Shown here: piece after piece, positions 8,813-17,233 of the stretch | Layout of the letters: every line of letters begins with the position of its first letter | Numbering within the stretch: the first letter of the stretch is position 1 | NCBI GenBank assembly: GCA_963734815.1 | Contig: CAVTIH010000002.1 | Coordinates: 186,001 to 250,000, forward strand | Origin: Palsa-744 sp963734815 | Lineage (GTDB): Bacteria > Actinomycetota > Thermoleophilia > Solirubrobacterales > Solirubrobacteraceae | Length of the DNA stretch: 64,000 nt | Direction: 5' to 3' | The notes under the pieces: model-generated | Told to the model about the DNA's origin: nothing | What the model saw: only the letters and a program-made list of their open reading frames with translations | The model's database searches: none | Translations under genes and position numbers: made by a program

Positions 8813-10423
8813 TCAGCGCACCAGCACCTCGGGGTGGCCTTCGGCGATCACGTGTTCGCGCAGTTGCGCCTCCCCCACTGTGCGCGGGGTCGCCGAGCGG
8901 AACCTGTAGAGAATCATTCCATTGACATTCCGGTACTGCACCAGGTGGAAGCCCGGCGCCGGCGATTCACCCGCCCCGGGGCGCAGCGGGGCGTAGCCGG
9001 TCTCGTCGATTTCACTCACCCTCACCGTCGCCCCCTGTCGCAGGTTGCGCAGCGGCGGCAGGTAGTACTCCAGCGGCGCCGCGCCCAACTCCACTGTGGT
9101 GATCGCGCGCGCGCCGGTCGCGTGTTCGCTCCCGATCAGCCGCGCGAGCCCGCGCCAGTCGCCGCGCTGCAGGCGCGGGCTGAGATCCACGTCGATCGAC
9201 AGCGCCGCGAACGTCACCGCGATCAAACCTACCAGCGCCAACCCCGTGCCCCCGGTGCGCCGCGCCGCCGCGATCGTGGCGATCCCGGCGGTCAGCGGAA
9301 TCATCGCCGCGACCAGGTTGCGCGGCGCGAGGTAGTCGGCGCCGGCGAACGCCATCGCCACCGGAATCAGCACCCCGCAGGCCGCCACCCCCAGCGCCAG
9401 CAGCGCCGAATCGCTCTCGCGCGGGGTGGGAGCACGCCACAGGCCGTAGCCGACGGCGGCGAGGATCTCCAGTGCGACCAGCAGCTCCAGGCCGTGACCC
9501 AGCGGCGCCCCGGAGTAGCCCGTCAGGTAGTACTGGGGGATCGTTTCCAGGCGGCCGGCGAGCGCCCACGCGCCGATCCACTGCGTGCCGTGGCCGCCCT
9601 GGACGAGCGCCAGCGGCACGAGCGCCGCGCCGACCGCCACGATCGCCGCAACCGCTGCGAGCGCCCCCCGTGACGGCCCCGACCACGGGCCCACCGAGGG
9701 GGCGGTCCCCGGCCGCATCGACCGCGGAGCAGAGAGCACCGCGGCGCGCCGCGGGCGCAGCAGCCACAGGCACATCGGCGCCAGCAGGAACACCGCGAAG
9801 TAGTGCGTCGCCAGCGCCGCCGCGCCGCTCGCCGCGAACGCCGTCAGCCTGCCGGGCGTGGGGTCGGCGTCGGCCCGCAGCCAGCACCACATCGCGAGCG
9901 CCGCCATGAACACGAACAGGCCGTAGGCGCGCGCCTCCTGGGAGTACCAGACGAGCAGCGAGCTGCTCGCCACCAGTGCCGCGGTGGCGATCGCGGCCCG
10001 GCGGCCGGCCAACTGTTGCCCGATCCCCCACGCCGCCGGCACCGTTGCGATCCCCGCCAGCGCCGAGGGCAGGCGCAGGGCGAGCATCCCCGTGCCGAAG
10101 ATCCGCGACCACCCCCAGATCAGCACGTACCACAGCGGCGGCGTGTTTTCGCGGTGCTCGACCGAGCGCAGCGTCGCCACCAGCGACGGGTGCAGCGTGT
10201 GCACCGGAACGTATGCCTCGTCGTACCAGAAGCTCTGCAGGTCGAGCGTGGTGAGGCGCAGAAGCGCTGCGAGCACCACCAGCGCGGCCAGCGGCCACCA
10301 CTTCGTCAGGGCTTCGCGCCACGCCCCCTCTCCGCGATGCGCAACCCATCCCTGACCCCCCTTGTGGGGGTCTCCATCCAACTTTCCCCCCGGCGCACCG
10401 GACACGGCCGCAGGCTCCGCCAT
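8813..10423 (-). CDS. GT-C-type membrane glycosyltransferase (PMT/ArnT-like)
   Basis: A 536-residue polytopic membrane protein. About ten hydrophobic segments start near residue 35 (WWPLAALVVLAALLRL). The first extracytoplasmic loop carries FWYDEAY, an acidic motif at the position where GT-C enzymes of the dolichyl/polyprenyl-phosphate-mannose type bind donor or metal. A soluble C-terminal part follows the last helix. It likely moves a sugar from a lipid-phosphate carrier to a wall or lipid acceptor; the substrate cannot be told. I start it at 10423, where its ATG overlaps the TGA of the upstream gene by one base. A longer in-frame extension upstream is the neighbour read out of frame. Confidence 0.8.
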   Translation of the reverse strand: MAEPAAVSGAPGGKLDGDPHKGGQGWVAHRGEGAWREALTKWWPLAALVVLAALLRLTTLDLQSFWYDEAYVPVHTLHPSLVATLRSVEHRENTPPLWYVLIWGWSRIFGTGMLALRLPSALAGIATVPAAWGIGQQLAGRRAAIATAALVASSSLLVWYSQEARAYGLFVFMAALAMWCWLRADADPTPGRLTAFAASGAAALATHYFAVFLLAPMCLWLLRPRRAAVLSAPRSMRPGTAPSVGPWSGPSRGALAAVAAIVAVGAALVPLALVQGGHGTQWIGAWALAGRLETIPQYYLTGYSGAPLGHGLELLVALEILAAVGYGLWRAPTPRESDSALLALGVAACGVLIPVAMAFAGADYLAPRNLVAAMIPLTAGIATIAAARRTGGTGLALVGLIAVTFAALSIDVDLSPRLQRGDWRGLARLIGSEHATGARAITTVELGAAPLEYYLPPLRNLRQGATVRVSEIDETGYAPLRPGAGESPAPGFHLVQYRNVNGMILYRFRSATPRTVGEAQLREHVIAEGHPEVLVR

Positions 10424-10953
10424 CAGCCCCCCGTCAGCGGTTCGTCCGGCGCGCCCGGCGGAGTCGGCAGGCCGCACAGGTGTTCGCTCACCGCCGTGCC
10501 GAAGCAGGCGTAGCGGTTGGCGTGCTTGTCCTGGTAGTAGGGCGGCAGGTAGAAGCCGCCCTTCGCCGCCCGCATCCCGTGCACGGTGGGGCCGGTGACG
10601 ATCAGGCACGCCTGCGGCTGCGTCCCGGGGGGGCCCGACCCGGTGTTGCCGCACAGCACGTCGCGCGTGGTGCGATGTGTTAGGTCCTGTTCGACGGAGA
10701 TGTTGATGAGGTCGTTGCCGGTGATCGTCCGCCACGTGCGCAGGTCGGCGGTGGTGCGTTCGTTGACGTGCACCTGGCGCACCACGTCGTTGACGACGGC
10801 CACCGCCAGTACCAGGAATACCAGCACCAGCAGCGTGCTCTCCACGCGGCGCAGGTCCCCACGGCCGCGGCGCTCGTGCGTGCGCGGGCGCAGGCGCTCC
10901 GGCAGGCGCTCCCAGCGGCCGCCCGGCTCGACGGTGCCCGCCGGCGCGCTCAC
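10423..10953 (-). CDS. Single-pass membrane protein in glycosyltransferase operon
   Basis: A protein of 176 residues if it starts at the GTG at 10953, which has GGAGG eight bases upstream. One transmembrane helix (VESTLLVLVFLVLAVAVVNDVV) follows a basic cytoplasmic segment. The outside part contains four cysteines and a short domain with GNDLINISVEQDLTHRTT and GGFYLPPYYQDKHANRYACFG. I do not recognise the family. It overlaps the 29-codon ORF upstream (GTGA) and the GT-C gene downstream (TGATG). It may be an accessory subunit of the glycosyltransferases; this is inferred from position. Confidence 0.65.
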   Translation of the reverse strand: MSAPAGTVEPGGRWERLPERLRPRTHERRGRGDLRRVESTLLVLVFLVLAVAVVNDVVRQVHVNERTTADLRTWRTITGNDLINISVEQDLTHRTTRDVLCGNTGSGPPGTQPQACLIVTGPTVHGMRAAKGGFYLPPYYQDKHANRYACFGTAVSEHLCGLPTPPGAPDEPLTGG

Positions 10954-11039
10954 CGCATGTCCTCCCCGCGGCTGCCCGGCCCAATCGACATGCACCCGTG
11001 GCAGCCGCCCGACCCGGCGTGCCCGCTCGCCCCACTCAT
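10950..11039 (-). CDS. 29-codon ORF linking two membrane-protein genes
   Basis: The ATG at 11039 overlaps the stop of the MptB-like gene as ATGA, and its TGA overlaps the GTG of the next gene as GTGA. The peptide is Gly/Ser-rich with a GCHGCM motif and ends GSRGEDMR. The exact fit between two translation-coupled genes suggests a real coupling cistron, which may or may not make a useful peptide. No homology is claimed. Confidence 0.45.
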   Translation of the reverse strand: MSGASGHAGSGGCHGCMSIGPGSRGEDMR

Positions 11040-12571
11040 GAGGACACCGGCGAGAACAACGGGGCGGTTTGGTGGACGATGAACAGGCCCTGCACCGCGA
11101 ATGTCGCGATCAGCAGGCGCCGATCGCGCGCGACCACCGCCAGCGGCAGCGCCCACAGCGTGTACCACGCCAGCAGCCACGTGCTGGTCACGGCGATCGC
11201 CAACAGCGTCCACCCCGACGCCGACACCCAGTCGTACCCTCGCCACGTGCGCCATAGAAGATGCGCCACGATCACCACGAGCGCCACCTTCAGCAGATCG
11301 TGGTCAACCGGGAATACCCCCGGCTTGCCCAGCAGGTGCGCGATCTCGGTGGGGAAGCTGTCGGTCGACACCAGCGCCGCGTCGCGGTTGAGCGCCGAGA
11401 CCACGTCGAGGCCGTGCAGGCCGAACACCGGGTAGGAGACCGCGGCGATCGCCACCAGCGCCCCGACCGCGCCCGCCAGTGTCCGCTGGCCGAAACGGGG
11501 ATTCGCGCCGAAGGCGCGTGTCTCCCGGCTTCGGTCACGCCGCGCGAGCAGCATGAACGGCAGCAGCACCGCCCCCGTCGCCTTCACCATGCCCGCGGCC
11601 ACGACCGACGCCCCCGCCAGCGCCTCCCGATTGCCAAGCCGTCGGCTTGCGGACGACGAACCGAGACTGGCCGGGCCGGTGGGGCCGGTGGGGCTGGTGG
11701 GGCTGGGATTTTTTTCGCAGACGACCAGCGCCACCGCCGCCATCATGAAGAAGGTCATGATCACGTCGTTGTGGGCGCCCCCCAGCCCGTAGAGCACCCA
11801 CAGCGGGTTGGCGCCGAGCGCCACAAGCGCCACCGCCGGGTCGTAGCCTCGCGCTCGCGCGCAGCGCCACGTCAGCGCCAGTGTGCCAGCGCACGCAGCG
11901 AGCGCCTCGACCTTCGCGCCCCACACCGCCCCCTTCACGCCGAGCACGCCCAGCGGGTAGGTGAGCAACGTGTACACAGGCCCGTAGGCGGTCGCCACCT
12001 TCAGCCAGTCCTCCCCCACGTATTTGAAGATCGGGTCCGCTTCGATCCTGATCGGGCCGTGCAGGTAGGGGTCGAGGCCGTGCAGCACACCCATGCGCGC
12101 GTAGGCGATATAGCTGAACACGTCCGTCGAGAAGAGGATCGGACCGGCGCACACGATCACCGTCAGCGTGGCGACCAGTGCGATCGACCAGCGGGCAGCG
12201 CGACGGTCCGTGGAGATACGCCGCGCCAGCACCAGCAGCCCCGCGTAGGCGCCGGTGAAGCACAGCAGCGCGATCAGGAACATCCGGAAGCCGAGACGCT
12301 CCCCTATCCCGATGAAGCTCAGCGGCTTGCCGATCGCCACCAGCCATCCCGCGATTTTCGGCGAGCCCGGAGTCAGCGGCGAGTGGCCGACCGCCGCGTC
12401 GAGCACCACCTCGAGCGTGGCCCCGAGCAGCACCACCACGCACAGTCCCGCCAGCGCCAGCGTGACGCGACTGGGGGCAGCGCGGTCGGCGCCCGCACGA
12501 TTAGTGGTGGCCGCCTCACTCCTCCCGGCGAGCGATTGTGGCAGTACCGAGGAGATCGCGTCAGGGGTCAC
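11036..12571 (-). CDS. MptB-like polyprenol-phosphate-mannose alpha-1,6-mannosyltransferase family protein
   Basis: A 511-residue membrane protein with about a dozen hydrophobic helices. The segment PILFSTDVFSYIAYARMG followed by GLDPYLHGP is typical of the MptA/MptB family of GT-C mannosyltransferases, which use polyprenyl-phosphate-mannose outside the membrane. Residues about 346-362 (DRSRETRAFGANPRFGQ) are encoded by a family A repeat at 11487-11536 that sits in frame in a loop. A second low-complexity loop (SPTSPTGPTGPASLG) comes from GGGGCCGGT-like repeats. The start is a GTG at 12571 without a clear ribosome site, so the N-terminus is uncertain. Confidence 0.75.
   Translation of the reverse strand: MTPDAISSVLPQSLAGRSEAATTNRAGADRAAPSRVTLALAGLCVVVLLGATLEVVLDAAVGHSPLTPGSPKIAGWLVAIGKPLSFIGIGERLGFRMFLIALLCFTGAYAGLLVLARRISTDRRAARWSIALVATLTVIVCAGPILFSTDVFSYIAYARMGVLHGLDPYLHGPIRIEADPIFKYVGEDWLKVATAYGPVYTLLTYPLGVLGVKGAVWGAKVEALAACAGTLALTWRCARARGYDPAVALVALGANPLWVLYGLGGAHNDVIMTFFMMAAVALVVCEKNPSPTSPTGPTGPASLGSSSASRRLGNREALAGASVVAAGMVKATGAVLLPFMLLARRDRSRETRAFGANPRFGQRTLAGAVGALVAIAAVSYPVFGLHGLDVVSALNRDAALVSTDSFPTEIAHLLGKPGVFPVDHDLLKVALVVIVAHLLWRTWRGYDWVSASGWTLLAIAVTSTWLLAWYTLWALPLAVVARDRRLLIATFAVQGLFIVHQTAPLFSPVSS
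11487..11536 (+). repeat. Family A palindromic repeat, copy 1 (inside CDS)
   Basis: A 50-bp element that starts TGGCCGAAACGGGGAT and ends CCCGGCTTCGGTC. The outer arms pair CCGAA with TTCGG and GGGGA with TCTCC (one G-T pair). The inner arm is CGCGCC/GGCGCG. It is read in frame in the MptB-like gene on the other strand. Confidence 0.85.
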
Positions 12572-12677
12572 GAGGGAGGGTGCCGGCCGAGGTGCGGCGG
12601 TGTGCCCTCGGAGTTGGTGGTCTGCACACGAAACAAGGGCATCTCGGCCGATCTCGGTCGGGGCGAGGGCGCTGAGG

Positions 12678-13022
12678 TCAGTCCTCGGCGCCCTCGAAGC
12701 GCAGGATCGCGAGCGCCCCCGTCACCTCGAACACCCGTTGCACCGCCTGCGTCCCCGAGCGCAGAACAAGCTCGTACCCCTGCTCCTTGGCACGCGCGTC
12801 GGCCTGCAGCAGCAGCCGCAGCCCGGTCGAATCGATGAACTGCAGGCGGCTCAGGTCGATGATCAAACGCGTCGGGCCGTCCCGCTCTGCCGTCGCCAGG
12901 TTCACTTCCATGTCGGGCGCCCCCGCGAGATCGAGCTCTCCCTCCAGGGAGAGGCTGACGGTGCCGTTCTCGACCGTACGCGAGATCTTCAGGCGCCCGG
13001 GGCCGGGCATGGATGCGCTCAT
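12678..13022 (-). CDS. STAS-domain anti-anti-sigma-type protein
   Basis: A 114-residue single STAS domain. The motif LQFIDSTGLRLLLQA places the phosphorylatable serine of SpoIIAA/RsbV-type switches in DST. Such proteins bind anti-sigma kinases when unphosphorylated. The ATG at 13022 overlaps the aldehyde dehydrogenase stop (ATGA), so it is co-translated with two redox enzymes, which is an odd partner set. No anti-sigma kinase gene lies in the window. Confidence 0.85.
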   Translation of the reverse strand: MSASMPGPGRLKISRTVENGTVSLSLEGELDLAGAPDMEVNLATAERDGPTRLIIDLSRLQFIDSTGLRLLLQADARAKEQGYELVLRSGTQAVQRVFEVTGALAILRFEGAED

Positions 13023-14527
13023 AGTGCGGTCCACACGCTCTTGGTCTCCAGGTAGGCGCTCAAGCCGTCGTGGCCGTGCTCGCGGCCGAGACCCGAGGCC
13101 TTGAAGCCGCCGAACGGCGCTGAGGGATCGACGGCGCCCCAGGTGTTGACGTACACCGAGCCCGCCCGCAGCAGCGCCGCCAGGCGGTGGGCGGATGAGA
13201 CATCGCGCGTCCACACGCCCGCGGCCAGCCCGTAGTCGCTGTCGTTGGCGCGCGCGGCGACCTCCTCGAGCGTGTCGTAGGGGGAGGCGACCAGCACCGG
13301 GCCGAAGATCTCCTCGCGCGCGATTCGCAGCCCGTCGGCCCCGGCTCCGGTGGCACTGAACAGCGTGGGCGCGACGAAGTAGCCGCCGCTGTCGGAGAGC
13401 GCCGCCTCGCCGCCGGCCAGCACCTCGGCGCCTTCGGCGCGGCCGGCTTCGATGTAGCCGAGCACGCGCTCGTGCTGCTCGGCGGAGACGAGCGGTCCGA
13501 GCTGGGTACCAGGGTCGAGACCCGGCCCCAGCTGCGCCGTGGCGGCCTGCTCTGCCAGCCCGCTCATCACCTCGTCGAACTGCGCCGCCGGGACGAACAG
13601 GCGCGAGCCCGCGTTGCAGGCCTGGCCGGAGTTGAAGTAGATCGCCTGGTAGGAGCCCTTGACGGCGGCGTCGATGTCGGCGTCGGGAAGGATGATGTTG
13701 GGCGACTTGCCACCCAGCTCGAGCGTTACCCGCTTGAGCGCCTTGCCCGCCTTGGCGCCGATCTCACGTCCCACCGCGGTCGAGCCGGTGAATGCGATCT
13801 TGTCGACCCCGGGGTGGTCGACGAGCGCCGCGCCGGTGGAGCCGTCGCCGGTGAGCACGTTCAACACGCCCGGTGGGAAGCCGACCTCCAGCGCCAGCTC
13901 GCCGAGGCGCAACGCGCTCAGCGGCGTCTGCTCGGCCGGCTTCAGCACAACGGTGCAGCCCGCGGCGAGCGCCGGCCCAAGCTTCCAGGCGGCCATCAAC
14001 AGCGGGAAGTTCCACGGCACGATCTGCCCGCACACCCCGACCGGCTCGCGGCGGGTGTAGCAGAGCATGTTGGGAGCGGTCACCGGCAGCACAGCGCCCT
14101 CGATCTTCGTCGGCCAGCCCGCGAAGTAGCGCAGGTGGGCGGCCGTCCCGGCCACATCCACATACCGTGCGAGCCCCACCGGCTTGCCGTTGTCGGCGGA
14201 CTCGATCTGCGCGAGCTCCTGCGCGTGCTCTTCGATCGCGGCCGCCAGCGCCAGCATCAGCCGCTCGCGTCCGGAGGCAGGCATGCTCGCCCACGGGCCC
14301 TCGGCGAACGCCGCCCTCGCCGCCGCCACCGCCCGCTCTACGTCCTCGGCGCCGGCCTGCGCCACGCGCGCGAGCTCGCGCCCCGTGGAGGGATCGAGCG
14401 TGGCGAAGGTGCGCCCGTCGGCGGCTTGCGGGCGCTCCTCGCCGATCAGCAGCCCGTGCTCACCGGCGATGAACGCGCGCGCCTCGGATCCCAATGCCTC
14501 GGGTAGCTCGACTGTGGTGGTGCTCAT
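13019..14527 (-). CDS. NAD(P)-dependent aldehyde dehydrogenase
   Basis: A 502-residue protein of usual length for the ALDH superfamily. It has the NAD-binding region (PWNFPLLMAAWKLGPALAAG, FTGSTAVGREIG), the general-base glutamate in LELGGKSPN, the catalytic cysteine in FNSGQACNAGSR and the late EEIFGPV motif. It oxidises an aldehyde to the acid. It lies 10 bp after an alcohol dehydrogenase gene, so the pair likely turns an alcohol into its acid; the substrate is unknown. Confidence 0.93.
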   Translation of the reverse strand: MSTTTVELPEALGSEARAFIAGEHGLLIGEERPQAADGRTFATLDPSTGRELARVAQAGAEDVERAVAAARAAFAEGPWASMPASGRERLMLALAAAIEEHAQELAQIESADNGKPVGLARYVDVAGTAAHLRYFAGWPTKIEGAVLPVTAPNMLCYTRREPVGVCGQIVPWNFPLLMAAWKLGPALAAGCTVVLKPAEQTPLSALRLGELALEVGFPPGVLNVLTGDGSTGAALVDHPGVDKIAFTGSTAVGREIGAKAGKALKRVTLELGGKSPNIILPDADIDAAVKGSYQAIYFNSGQACNAGSRLFVPAAQFDEVMSGLAEQAATAQLGPGLDPGTQLGPLVSAEQHERVLGYIEAGRAEGAEVLAGGEAALSDSGGYFVAPTLFSATGAGADGLRIAREEIFGPVLVASPYDTLEEVAARANDSDYGLAAGVWTRDVSSAHRLAALLRAGSVYVNTWGAVDPSAPFGGFKASGLGREHGHDGLSAYLETKSVWTAL

Positions 14528-14537
14528 TCTGGGGCTC

Positions 14538-15572
14538 CTATGGTCGCAGGACGATCTTCAGCGCCTCGCGGCGGTCGTACAAAGCGTACGCCTCCGGAGC
14601 CTCGTCGAGGCTCATCTGGTGAGTAACCAGTGGCGAAGGGTCGAGCACGCCCGCCGACATCAGCGCCAGCACGCGGTCGATGTGCCCGATCACGTTGGCG
14701 TGGCCGGCGCATATCCGCAGCGACTTGATCCACAGCAAACCCAGATGCACCTCGGCGCGCTCCGCGTACACGCCGATCGCCTGCACGGTGCCACACTTGC
14801 GCGTCAGCCGCAGCGCGAGGTCCAGGGCGGAGGGGTGGCCAACCGCGTCGATGCAAACGTCCACCCCACGCCCCGCGGTCGCCGCGCGCGCCGCCGCGCG
14901 GGGGTCGCCCTCCCGCAGGTGCACCGCCTGCGCGCCGAAGGACTCCGCCATCGCCAGGCGCGCGGGCACCGAGTCCACGGCGATCACGTGCACCGCGCCC
15001 GCCGCCCGCGCGGCCTGCACCGCGCACAGTCCCACCGGCCCGAGGCCGAGCACCGCCACCACGTCCCCGGGGCGCATGCCGCTGTCGACCACGGCGTGAA
15101 AGCCGGTGCCCATCACGTCGCCGGCGAACAGCGCCACGTCGTCGCTCATCCCCTCCGGTACCTTGCGCAGCACCAGATCGGCGCTCGGCACCAAAGCCCG
15201 CTCTGCCTGTGTGCCCTGCAGCGAACCGAGCGCCGCACCGTGGCCGAAGGTGCGCGAGTGCTCGCACTTGTGAAAGGCGCCCGCGCGGCAAAACCAGCAG
15301 CGCCCGCAGGCGCTCTGAAAGCAGCCCAGCACGCGGTCGCCCACGGCGACTTCGCGCACTGCCTCCCCCACCTCGAGCACCGTGCCGACGTACTCGTGGC
15401 CGATCGTGAAGCCCGGTTCGATCTGCACGCGCCCGTGATAGATGTGCAGGTCCGACCCGCACACCCCGGACGCCTCGATCCGCACGATCGCATCCTCCGG
15501 GCCCGTGAGCTCGGGCTCGGGAACCTCCTCGACCGCCACCCTCCCGGGTGCCTGGAACGTGACCGCGCGCAT
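14538..15572 (-). CDS. Zinc-dependent alcohol dehydrogenase (MDR family)
   Basis: A 344-residue medium-chain dehydrogenase. Catalytic zinc ligands are in SGVCGSDLH and GHEYVG. A four-cysteine structural zinc site is seen around CGRCWFCRAGAFHKC. The Rossmann motif is VLGLGPVGLCAVQAA. An acidic residue after the second strand (AVDSV) suggests NAD rather than NADP. It is the first gene of the ADH-ALDH-STAS operon and diverges from the zinc-ribbon gene at 15680 across about 107 bp, which should hold both promoters. Confidence 0.92.
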   Translation of the reverse strand: MRAVTFQAPGRVAVEEVPEPELTGPEDAIVRIEASGVCGSDLHIYHGRVQIEPGFTIGHEYVGTVLEVGEAVREVAVGDRVLGCFQSACGRCWFCRAGAFHKCEHSRTFGHGAALGSLQGTQAERALVPSADLVLRKVPEGMSDDVALFAGDVMGTGFHAVVDSGMRPGDVVAVLGLGPVGLCAVQAARAAGAVHVIAVDSVPARLAMAESFGAQAVHLREGDPRAAARAATAGRGVDVCIDAVGHPSALDLALRLTRKCGTVQAIGVYAERAEVHLGLLWIKSLRICAGHANVIGHIDRVLALMSAGVLDPSPLVTHQMSLDEAPEAYALYDRREALKIVLRP

Positions 15573-15679
15573 CGGGCACGCAGCCTAAAGGATCGCGCGA
15601 CGCGCAGCATGCAGCATTCGAGCCGGCAGCGGTGGAAGAGCACATCCGCCGGCCGCGTGGTTTACCCTGGAGCACTTAG

Positions 15680-16444
15680 ATGGCAGCCAGAACAATCGTG
15701 ACCTCCCACCCCGACGTGGCGTGCGACGTGTGTGGACGGCGTCTACTGCGGGGAGAGCAACCCGACGTCTTCCTCGGCGGAGGACAGCGGCGGACGGTGT
15801 GCGAGCTTTGCACCACCCGCGCCACCCACGAGGGCTGGCGCCGTGAGACCGAGGAGCACCCCGGCAGGCCGCGCGCCGCTCGCTCCCAGCGTGGGCGCTC
15901 GCTGCTGCGAGGCCTGCGACAACTGCGTTGGCCCTCCACCGGCATCGCCGGCGATGCCGCCGGTCAGCCCGTGCAGCCGGTGCGCGCTGGCGGCATCGAC
16001 GCCGACGATCCGACCGAAAGGGGAGGCACGGGGGCGGGCATCGACGCGGAGTGGGCCGCGGTGGATGAGGAGTGGGGCACTCCCCAAGAGGTGGCGGGTG
16101 CGATCGAGTATGCGGTGGATTCGCCCGTCGCCGGCCGGGGAGACCCGAACGTGGAGCGGGCACTTGCGGTGTTCAACATTGGCGAGCATCCGCGGCGGCT
16201 GGCAGGAGTCGCACGTGCGCTCGGCGCCCCCACCGTGCGGGCTGCTGAGCTCGATAGCACGAATGTGACGATCGTGGTCGCGTGGGAGCTGTGTTGGTAT
16301 CGATACGAGATCGATCCAGCAGACGAGCCGCGGGGCGCATGGTTGGCAGCGGAGGGAATGGAGTTGGAGGAACTCACCGAAGAAGACCGCATCGCCAATG
16401 CCGTGGTTGACGAGCGTGGAGAGCTGTCGCTGTTGGCTCTCTGA
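15680..16444 (+). CDS. Conserved hypothetical protein with N-terminal zinc ribbon
   Basis: A 254-residue protein. Two CxxC pairs near the N-terminus (CDVCGRR at about 15-21, CELC at about 41-44) form a likely zinc ribbon. A low-complexity, partly acidic linker leads to a C-terminal domain (about 160-250) that starts DPNVERALAVFNIGEHPRRLAGVARALGAP. This domain is compact and alpha/beta in character (VTIVVAWELCWYRYEID). I do not recognise the family. It is followed after 43 bp by the small gene at 16488. Confidence 0.7.
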   Translation: MAARTIVTSHPDVACDVCGRRLLRGEQPDVFLGGGQRRTVCELCTTRATHEGWRRETEEHPGRPRAARSQRGRSLLRGLRQLRWPSTGIAGDAAGQPVQPVRAGGIDADDPTERGGTGAGIDAEWAAVDEEWGTPQEVAGAIEYAVDSPVAGRGDPNVERALAVFNIGEHPRRLAGVARALGAPTVRAAELDSTNVTIVVAWELCWYRYEIDPADEPRGAWLAAEGMELEELTEEDRIANAVVDERGELSLLAL

Positions 16445-16471
16445 ATTTTTCCCGCGCGGCCAATTGTCGAG

Positions 16472-16477
16472 TAGAAT
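16472..16477 (+). promoter_or_regulatory. Possible -10 element (TAGAAT)
   Basis: TAGAAT lies 11 bases before the ATG at 16488, which would give a very short or leaderless transcript. No clear -35 box is seen, and the site is only 28 bases after the preceding stop. Confidence 0.3.
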
Positions 16478-16487
16478 CGCTCACACG

Positions 16488-16724
16488 ATGATCTACAGCG
16501 TGGTACCAAGACCCCTTGTCGACGAGCTTTACCCGAAGCTGGTCGAGCACTACAAGAGCGACGAGAACGTGACCGTGATCGTTGACCGCCGTAAGGCCGA
16601 CCGGCGTGGACGCAGTGGCGGCGCAGGCGACCTCGACGGGAATCCCGCCCGCCGGCAGCGCATTGTGCGCGACCGTCGGCGTGCACGGGTGCCCGGCGAC
16701 CTGCCGCGGCTGGCGCAGCCGTAA
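16488..16724 (+). CDS. Small conserved basic protein (MIYSVVPRP family)
   Basis: A 78-residue protein. The N-terminal half is a compact alpha/beta piece (MIYSVVPRPLVDELYPKLVEHY, NVTVIVDRRKADRR). The C-terminal half is Arg-rich and probably disordered. The ATG at 16488 fits the conserved-looking MIYSVVP start better than the longer in-frame option upstream. Its function is unknown; the basic tail suggests nucleic-acid contact. Confidence 0.7.
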   Translation: MIYSVVPRPLVDELYPKLVEHYKSDENVTVIVDRRKADRRGRSGGAGDLDGNPARRQRIVRDRRRARVPGDLPRLAQP

Positions 16725-16824
16725 GGGCCCACATCGAGAACCCTAAGCCGTCGCGGCGCGCGACGCGTGTTGTCCCCACAGCGGCGCGACGCACGCTGTT
16801 CCCGCCGCGGATAGGCTCGGCACG

Positions 16825-17232
16825 ATGAAGGTGATCGTTCACGTCGACGGCGGCGCCCGCGGCAACCCCGGCCCGGCGGCGGCCGCATCTGTGGTCAGCG
16901 ACCCCACCGGCGGAGTGCTCGACGAGCACGCGCGCCTGCTGGGCGAGGTGACCAACAACGTCGCGGAGTACCGTGCGCTGCTGCTCGGCCTGGAGCGCGC
17001 CCGCGCGCTGGGAGCCACCGAGGTAGAGGTGGTCAACGACTCCGAGCTGATCGCCAAGCAGGTGAAGGGCATCTACAAGGTCAAGCACGCCGCGATGCGC
17101 CCGCTGCACCTTGAGGCGATGGCCGCGCTGCGGCAGTTCGAGCGCTGGTCGATCCGCTCGGTGCCACGCGCCCAGAACGCCCACGCCGACGCGCTTGTCA
17201 ATACCGCGCTCGACGGCGCGAAGGTGGGATGA
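16825..17232 (+). CDS. RNase HI-like protein
   Basis: A 135-residue RNase H fold. The acidic residues expected for two-metal catalysis are present: Asp in HVDGGARGNPG, Glu in TNNVAEYRAL, Asp in VNDSELIAKQ and Asp in NAHADALVN. This is the short single-domain type found in actinobacteria, where it is sometimes fused to a phosphatase domain; no fusion is present here. It would cut RNA in RNA-DNA hybrids. It converges with the LCP gene, with one base between the two stop codons. Confidence 0.88.
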   Translation: MKVIVHVDGGARGNPGPAAAASVVSDPTGGVLDEHARLLGEVTNNVAEYRALLLGLERARALGATEVEVVNDSELIAKQVKGIYKVKHAAMRPLHLEAMAALRQFERWSIRSVPRAQNAHADALVNTALDGAKVG

Positions 17233-17233
17233 C

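Noticed and set aside
10424..11035. N-terminal extension of the GT-C gene to 11035
   Set aside because: The extra residues are the single-pass membrane gene read in another frame; the ATG at 10423 overlaps that gene's stop and starts the family-like sequence.
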